A stretch of 25,515 nt of DNA, from contig JAEXCA010000183.1 in the NCBI GenBank assembly GCA_023393755.1, positions 1 through 25,515 of the forward strand, written 5' to 3'. Both the position numbers and the translations under genes were made by a program. The notes beneath the pieces were generated by a model. The model saw only the letters and a list, made by a program, of their open reading frames with translations. It did not search any database and was not told where the DNA came from. The DNA is from Actinomycetes bacterium. GTDB taxonomy: Bacteria; Actinomycetota; Actinomycetes; Propionibacteriales; Propionibacteriaceae. Below are positions 21,821 through 25,515 of this stretch, piece after piece. How positions within the stretch are numbered: position 1 is the first letter of the stretch; every line of letters starts with the position of its first letter.

Positions 21821-22888
21821 ATGGCATCGAACGAGGACGCCCGCGCGGCGCGAGAGGCGAAGCTCGACGAGCTGCACGAGAAGCTGACCGGCGCGGTCGA
21901 GTCGCTGGTCTCGGGTGATGACTGGAGGCAGGCGCTGGCCTTCGCGGCACGGTTCCGGTCGCGGTCGTTCAACAACACGATGCTGATCTGGGTGCAGCAC
22001 GAGGCCGCGTTCGAGGCAGGCCGGGTGCCGGAGCCCTTCCCGACCCTGGTTGCCGGGTACCGGCAGTGGCAGGGCCTCGGGCGGCAGGTGATGAAGGGCC
22101 AGCCCGGCTACATGATCTTCGCGCCGGTGACGGGCCGGTTCGCCTCATCCAATCCTGCCGATCCGAACTCCTGGCGTCGCTTGGGGCCGCGAGAGAAGCA
22201 CAAGGTCAACGAGGTCGTGCGCTCGCGGATGGTCGGCGCGCGACCGGCCTACGTGTGGGATGCCTCCCAGACCGACGGTGAACCGCTGCCGGTGCCGCCC
22301 GCTCCGACGCTGCTGGAAGGCGAAGCACCGGCGGGGCTGTGGGAGGGGCTGGCCGGGCAGATTCGCGGCGCGGGGTTCGAGGTGCTGCGGGTGCCGCACG
22401 AGGGGATGATCTCCGGAGCGAACGGCATGACCGACTACGAGGCACGCACGGTCGCGGTTCGGGAGAACATGGACCCTGCCGCGCAGGTCAAGACCCTCGC
22501 GCACGAGCTGGCGCACGTGGTGATGCACGATCCCGACGACGAGGAAGCACGGCAGCATCGCGGCATCCGCGAGGTGGAAGCCGAGTCCGTCGCGCTGATG
22601 ATCGGTGCCGCGCACGGCATGGACACCGCGGGGTACACGATCCCGTACGTCTCGACCTGGGCCGCCCGCGTGGACGGCCAAGAGCCCGTCCAGGTGGTGC
22701 AGGCCACCGGCGAGCGGGTGCGGAAGACCGCGCTGGCGATCCTCGACCGGCTCGACACGGCGCAGGTCGGCGACGGCACCCCGCCCGGCCTCGAACGCGA
22801 CACCCCTAGTCCGCGCACCTCCCGCACGCCCGCGGCGGAGGCGGATCGTCCGCGTACTGCGCCGGTTATGGCAGGGCGGGGGCTGTGA
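21821..22888 (+). CDS. ArdC-like antirestriction protein with metallopeptidase domain
   Basis: This 355-residue protein has the ArdC-type N-terminal ssDNA-binding domain (KLDELHEKLTGAVESLVSGDDWRQ, NNTMLIWVQ, VAGYRQWQGLGRQVMKGQPGYMIFAPV, residues 14-103). A C-terminal zinc-peptidase domain follows with HELAHVVMH (His228, Glu229, His232) and EVEAES (Glu255) as probable third ligand. ArdC proteins are carried by conjugative plasmids and bind the incoming single strand to protect it from host restriction during establishment. The ATG at 21821 follows AAGAGGAGG by seven bases and gives a typical family N-terminus; 21722 is an alternative. The last ~50 residues are proline- and threonine-rich. It begins the plus-strand operon controlled by the shared operator array. 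Confidence 0.88.
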   Translation: MASNEDARAAREAKLDELHEKLTGAVESLVSGDDWRQALAFAARFRSRSFNNTMLIWVQHEAAFEAGRVPEPFPTLVAGYRQWQGLGRQVMKGQPGYMIFAPVTGRFASSNPADPNSWRRLGPREKHKVNEVVRSRMVGARPAYVWDASQTDGEPLPVPPAPTLLEGEAPAGLWEGLAGQIRGAGFEVLRVPHEGMISGANGMTDYEARTVAVRENMDPAAQVKTLAHELAHVVMHDPDDEEARQHRGIREVEAESVALMIGAAHGMDTAGYTIPYVSTWAARVDGQEPVQVVQATGERVRKTALAILDRLDTAQVGDGTPPGLERDTPSPRTSRTPAAEADRPRTAPVMAGRGL

Positions 22889-23820
22889 TGCCCGAGCCAT
22901 TCGATGTCCTGGCGGCGCTGATCCGCGTGGATCGCTCGCCGAACCTGGCGCTGGCGGCGCGGAGTCTCGCGGCGGCTGGCGTGCGCGTGTTCCCGTGTCT
23001 CGTCGAGGGGAAGCGTCCGTTGACTCGCCGTGGGTTCCTCGACGCGAGCAGCGACCCGGAGCAAGTGGCGGGGTGGTGGTCGCGCACACCAGACGCGAAC
23101 ATCGGCATCCGGACGGGGGCCGCATCGGGGGTTGTTGTCGTCGATGTCGATGTCCACGGCCCCCACGATGGCCGCGCGGCGTATCAGCGTGCCTCCGACG
23201 CGGGGCTCGTCGATGGAGCGGGTCTGCTGGTGCGCACACCCACCGGCGGTGCCCACGTATATTTCCCGGCGACACCGGGCATGGAGCAGCGGTCGTGGCA
23301 GGCAGCCACCGCAGGGGTCGATTTTCGGGGCGACGGCGGCTACATCATCGCCCCTCCTTCCCGGCGAATCATCGATGGGAACGTCCGCCGCTACGAGGTC
23401 GCCGACATCGCCTCACACTCGGTCGGCACGGTGGACGCGGCCCGGCTGCGGGACTTCCTCGACCCGCGCCCAGTCGCCCCGCCACGTCCCAGCAGCGGCT
23501 CGATGGAGGTGGATGCTGAGCGGTTGGCGGCGTGGGTTGCCGGGCGGGGCGAGGGCGAGCGGAACCGGGGCCTGTTCTGGGCCGCGTGCCGCCTCGCCGA
23601 GAACGGCGTCTCGGCCGCCGACGCGCTCGATGCCCTGGGGGCTGCGGCACAGTCGGCGGGTCTGGGCGAGCGCGAGATCGCCACGACCGTGCGCTCCGCC
23701 TACCGAGCCACCCAGCCCGCGCCCGACGCCACGTCAGGCGGCCGAGCCCAGAGCGCAGGTCGATGGTTCGGCCGCGCGGCGAGCCCACCGTCCGCAGCCT
23801 TGGGGCGGGCGGGGCTGTGA
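22888..23820 (+). CDS. Bifunctional DNA primase/polymerase (Prim-Pol)
   Basis: This 310-residue protein carries a Prim-Pol domain: AARSLAAAGVRVFPCLVEGKRPLTRRGFLDASSDPEQVAGWW (24-65), GIRTGAASGVVVVDVDVHG with catalytic acids near 86-88, TPTGGAHVYFP with the conserved histidine, and FRGDGGYIIAPPS. The C-terminal helical part (RGLFWAACRLAENGVS) resembles a primase C-terminal domain. There is no helicase domain, so it probably primes complementary-strand synthesis of the element after transfer. The ATG at 22888 overlaps the ardC-like stop (TGATG); a GTG three bases earlier is possible. Confidence 0.92.
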   Translation: MPEPFDVLAALIRVDRSPNLALAARSLAAAGVRVFPCLVEGKRPLTRRGFLDASSDPEQVAGWWSRTPDANIGIRTGAASGVVVVDVDVHGPHDGRAAYQRASDAGLVDGAGLLVRTPTGGAHVYFPATPGMEQRSWQAATAGVDFRGDGGYIIAPPSRRIIDGNVRRYEVADIASHSVGTVDAARLRDFLDPRPVAPPRPSSGSMEVDAERLAAWVAGRGEGERNRGLFWAACRLAENGVSAADALDALGAAAQSAGLGEREIATTVRSAYRATQPAPDATSGGRAQSAGRWFGRAASPPSAALGRAGL

Positions 23821-24500
23821 TGCGTGAATCGGACGGGCGGCGCTGGGCCGCGATGACGGCGGTTGCGGGGACGGTGTTCATCGCCGCCGGGGCGTTCTGG
23901 TTGTCGTTCACCTCGTTGGCCGATCTGGCCGCGCGCTCCGGGATTGGGTCGGGGCAGGCATGGGCGTGGCCGCTGATCGTGGACGGCATCATCGTCGTTG
24001 CCACGGTCGCCGTCGTCGCTCTCGCCGGGCAACGCTCAGCTTGGTATCCGTGGGCGCTGCTGGTCGGCGGCGCGCTCGTCTCGGTGACGGCGAACGCCAT
24101 TCACGCCGTCGTCGCCGCAGACGCCGACGTGCCAAGGATGCTCGCGGCCTCAGTCGCTGCGGTGCCGCCCGTCGTTCTGCTCGCCATCACGCACCTGACC
24201 GTGATCCTCACCCGCACAACCGACCCCCATGCGGAACCTACCGCCGCCGACTCGTTCTCGACAGCGACTGCGGAGACGATGCCAGCCCTGCCATCTGGCG
24301 AGCCGGAACCGCCCCGTCGCGACGACGGTGTGGCGGATCGGCGTGCCCTGGGGTGGGAGCTGCGCGAGGCGGGCTGGTCGAACAAGCGGATCGCCCGCGA
24401 ACTCGGGGTGCATCCCTCGACCGTGGGCCGCTGGTTCACCATCGCGCACCTCACTGACACAGAAGACACCGCCGACAAGCGGGAGGAGACGACCCCATGA
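23820..24500 (+). CDS. DUF2637 (SpdB-like) membrane protein with C-terminal HTH
   Basis: This 226-residue protein has four hydrophobic segments at about 12-32, 49-69, 76-100 and 108-131, matching DUF2637 proteins of actinobacterial plasmids and ICEs. A linker of about 45 residues is followed by a helix-turn-helix (LGWELREAGWSNKRIARELGVHPSTVGRWF, 178-206). DUF2637 proteins are linked to plasmid spread (SpdB-like), but the molecular role is unknown. The HTH suggests the membrane protein contacts DNA, perhaps tethering the element to the membrane. The ATG overlaps the primase TGA (TGATG). Longer upstream frames exist but run inside the primase gene. Confidence 0.85.
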   Translation: MRESDGRRWAAMTAVAGTVFIAAGAFWLSFTSLADLAARSGIGSGQAWAWPLIVDGIIVVATVAVVALAGQRSAWYPWALLVGGALVSVTANAIHAVVAADADVPRMLAASVAAVPPVVLLAITHLTVILTRTTDPHAEPTAADSFSTATAETMPALPSGEPEPPRRDDGVADRRALGWELREAGWSNKRIARELGVHPSTVGRWFTIAHLTDTEDTADKREETTP

Positions 24501-24901
24501 ACACCACCGACAACCCGCAGCACCACGACCCGACCAGGCCCGATCCGGCACGGCTGATGCCCGAGGAGCCGAGGGAGCGCCCCGAGCCCGCCGAGGCGAC
24601 GAGCACGCCGGAAGCGGTGCGGGCCGCGCAGGTCGCCCGCGACGACAAGCAGCACGCGCTCGTTCGCGGGCGCGGCGTGGAGTGGGTGCGCCCCACCGAC
24701 CTGATCGCCCGGCACTCGGCGCACGCGGCCGGTCGTGGCCTCGACTTCCAAGCCGAGCTGGCACGCCGCACTCGCACCCCAATCGGGGCCGGCGTTCGTC
24801 GTCTCGGGGATCGAGCCCGGCGGTTGCCTCCGATCTCGGCGTTCGGGCGTAGTACCGCACCGGCGTCGCAGATGTCCCGGTCCGGGGTCTCGATGAGTTG
24901 A
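24497..24901 (+). CDS. Conserved hypothetical protein of the transfer operon
   Basis: This 134-residue protein starts at an ATG overlapping the DUF2637 stop (ATGA), with GGGAGGAG upstream. The N-terminal 50 residues are proline- and glutamate-rich and probably disordered. The middle reads KQHALVRGRGVEWVRPTDLIARHSAHAAGRGLDFQAEL, and the end is basic (RRTRTPIGAGVRRLGDRARRLPP). I do not recognise a named family. The basic tail and operon position suggest a DNA- or relaxosome-associated role, but this is inference. Confidence 0.7.
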   Translation: MNTTDNPQHHDPTRPDPARLMPEEPRERPEPAEATSTPEAVRAAQVARDDKQHALVRGRGVEWVRPTDLIARHSAHAAGRGLDFQAELARRTRTPIGAGVRRLGDRARRLPPISAFGRSTAPASQMSRSGVSMS

Positions 24902-24994
24902 CGGTGGTGAAGGGTCATGGCTGCGACGGCATCGGCATGCGAGACGCGCTCGTGGGAGCGAGTGCGCACCTGCCTGCCAGGAGGTGCCGACACC
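24902..24994 (+). promoter_or_regulatory. Leader with hairpin over the next ribosome binding site
   Basis: These 93 bases include two hairpins. CGCTC-GTGG-GAGCG lies at 24947-24951/24956-24960. GCACCT (24966-24971) pairs with AGGTGC (24982-24987), whose 3' arm overlaps the AGGAGGTG ribosome binding site of the gene at 24995. The core CACCTGCCTGCCAGGAG differs at only two of 17 bases from the sequence before the relaxase start. An in-frame ATG at 24917 would add 26 residues to the next gene. Pairing is seen in the sequence; regulation is inference. Confidence 0.4.
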
Positions 24995-25515
24995 ATGACC
25001 ACACCAACCCGCACCAACACCGAGCAGCCGACGGCCTTTGGGGCTGAGGACTTCACCACCGGCGAGGGCCTGCGTGCTCTGCTCAATCGCCTTGCCGAGG
25101 GCGGTGAGGATGCCTGGGTTCACGACCCGGTGGCGCGCGACCTGATGGAGTTCGCCGCCGACAAATACCGCGCTCTCGCGAGGAAGCACAAGCTCGACAC
25201 CTGGGAAGCGGTGACGGCGGCGTTCGACGCGATGCAGTACCGCTCGACCCGCGAGGCCAACGATCCGTGGGCGATCATCACCCACGCCGTGCGGATCACC
25301 TGCGTCTACGAGGAACGCGCCCAAGGGTTGCTCTGCTCGGTGCACCAGGCCCGCCGCGCGCACGTCTCGGCGTTCCACGACCCCGAACGGTTCTCCGAAC
25401 GCGACACCGCGCTGGCCGACTACCATCCCGCGTTCCACACCACCGACCTGCGCCCCAGCGATCTCGAACCGGAGCCGCGCGACAGTCTCGGGTCGGCGCA
25501 GGCGTGCATGTCCGC
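24995..25515 (+). CDS. Conserved hypothetical protein of the element, N-terminal part (runs off window)
   Basis: The frame is open from the ATG at 24995 to the window end (173 complete codons), so the C-terminus is missing. AGGAGG lies ten bases before the start. The protein has an unstructured start (TTPTRTNTEQPTAFGAED) and a helical domain with DAWVHDPVARDLMEFAADKY, LDTWEAVTAAFDAM and DPWAIITHAVRITCVYEERA. A histidine-rich region (SAFHDPERFSERD, YHPAFHTTDLRPSD) follows. I do not recognise the family. Position after primase, DUF2637 and a basic protein suggests a replication or transfer role. The WEAV-AF-AM-DPW-ITHAV arrangement looks like a small DNA-binding helical bundle, which is a guess. 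Confidence 0.7.
   Translation, partial: MTTPTRTNTEQPTAFGAEDFTTGEGLRALLNRLAEGGEDAWVHDPVARDLMEFAADKYRALARKHKLDTWEAVTAAFDAMQYRSTREANDPWAIITHAVRITCVYEERAQGLLCSVHQARRAHVSAFHDPERFSERDTALADYHPAFHTTDLRPSDLEPEPRDSLGSAQACMS

Noticed and set aside
22145..23275. Minus-strand ORF of 376 codons
   Set aside because: It is antisense to the ArdC-like and primase genes, arginine- and histidine-rich and without motifs.
24101..25438. Long (445-codon) minus-strand ORF
   Set aside because: It is antisense to three plus-strand genes with strong ribosome binding sites and coupled starts, and shows no recognisable domain.

Overview
The window is high-GC DNA with G/C-rich third codon positions, frequent GTG starts and TGATG/ATGA gene junctions. 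It carries the gene set of an actinobacterial integrative conjugative element or conjugative plasmid: a MobF relaxase-helicase, an ArdC-like antirestriction protein, a bifunctional primase-polymerase, a DUF2637 (SpdB-like) membrane protein and a phage-type C5 methyltransferase. No tRNA, rRNA, CRISPR array, IS element or integrase was found. The element runs off both window ends.

Left region (1-2967, minus strand): a tightly overlapping operon. It encodes a TIGR02391/Hypoth_Ymh protein with a HEPN-like RNPRAH motif, then a KAP P-loop ATPase (QatA-like), then the start of a glycine-rich protein cut by the window edge (QatB-like). This looks like the first part of a Qat-type anti-phage system; qatC- and qatD-like genes are predicted just beyond position 1.

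3126-8094: the MobF relaxase (minus) and a divergent C5 cytosine methyltransferase (plus). Inside the methyltransferase, in another frame and with its own strong ribosome binding site, lies a second apparent gene (7406-7900). It resembles a small protein family of actinobacterial phages and elements, so about 500 bases seem to be dual-coding.

8091-18315 (minus strand): a roughly 10-kb defence cassette in the order small HTH protein, DUF499 ATPase, small conserved protein, DUF1156 adenine methyltransferase, and a helicase that fuses a phospholipase-D domain to an SNF2 motor. It is related in content to DISARM and to the DUF499/DUF1156 arrays of defence islands (ARMADA-like).

18410-21510 (minus strand): a coupled four-gene operon with an EspR/XRE-like regulator, an ImmA/IrrE-type metallopeptidase, a seven-TM MAB_1171c/DUF6545-like protein and an alpha/beta hydrolase. 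Upstream are four TTGNGCATGCNCAA operator sites at regular 22-23 bp steps. Two of them cover a good promoter for the regulator, and the array is shared with the divergent plus-strand genes.

21821-25515 (plus strand): ardC-like, primase-polymerase, DUF2637 and two small conserved proteins, the last cut by the window edge. The overall picture is a conjugative element with a regulated transfer and establishment module and two defence systems as cargo.
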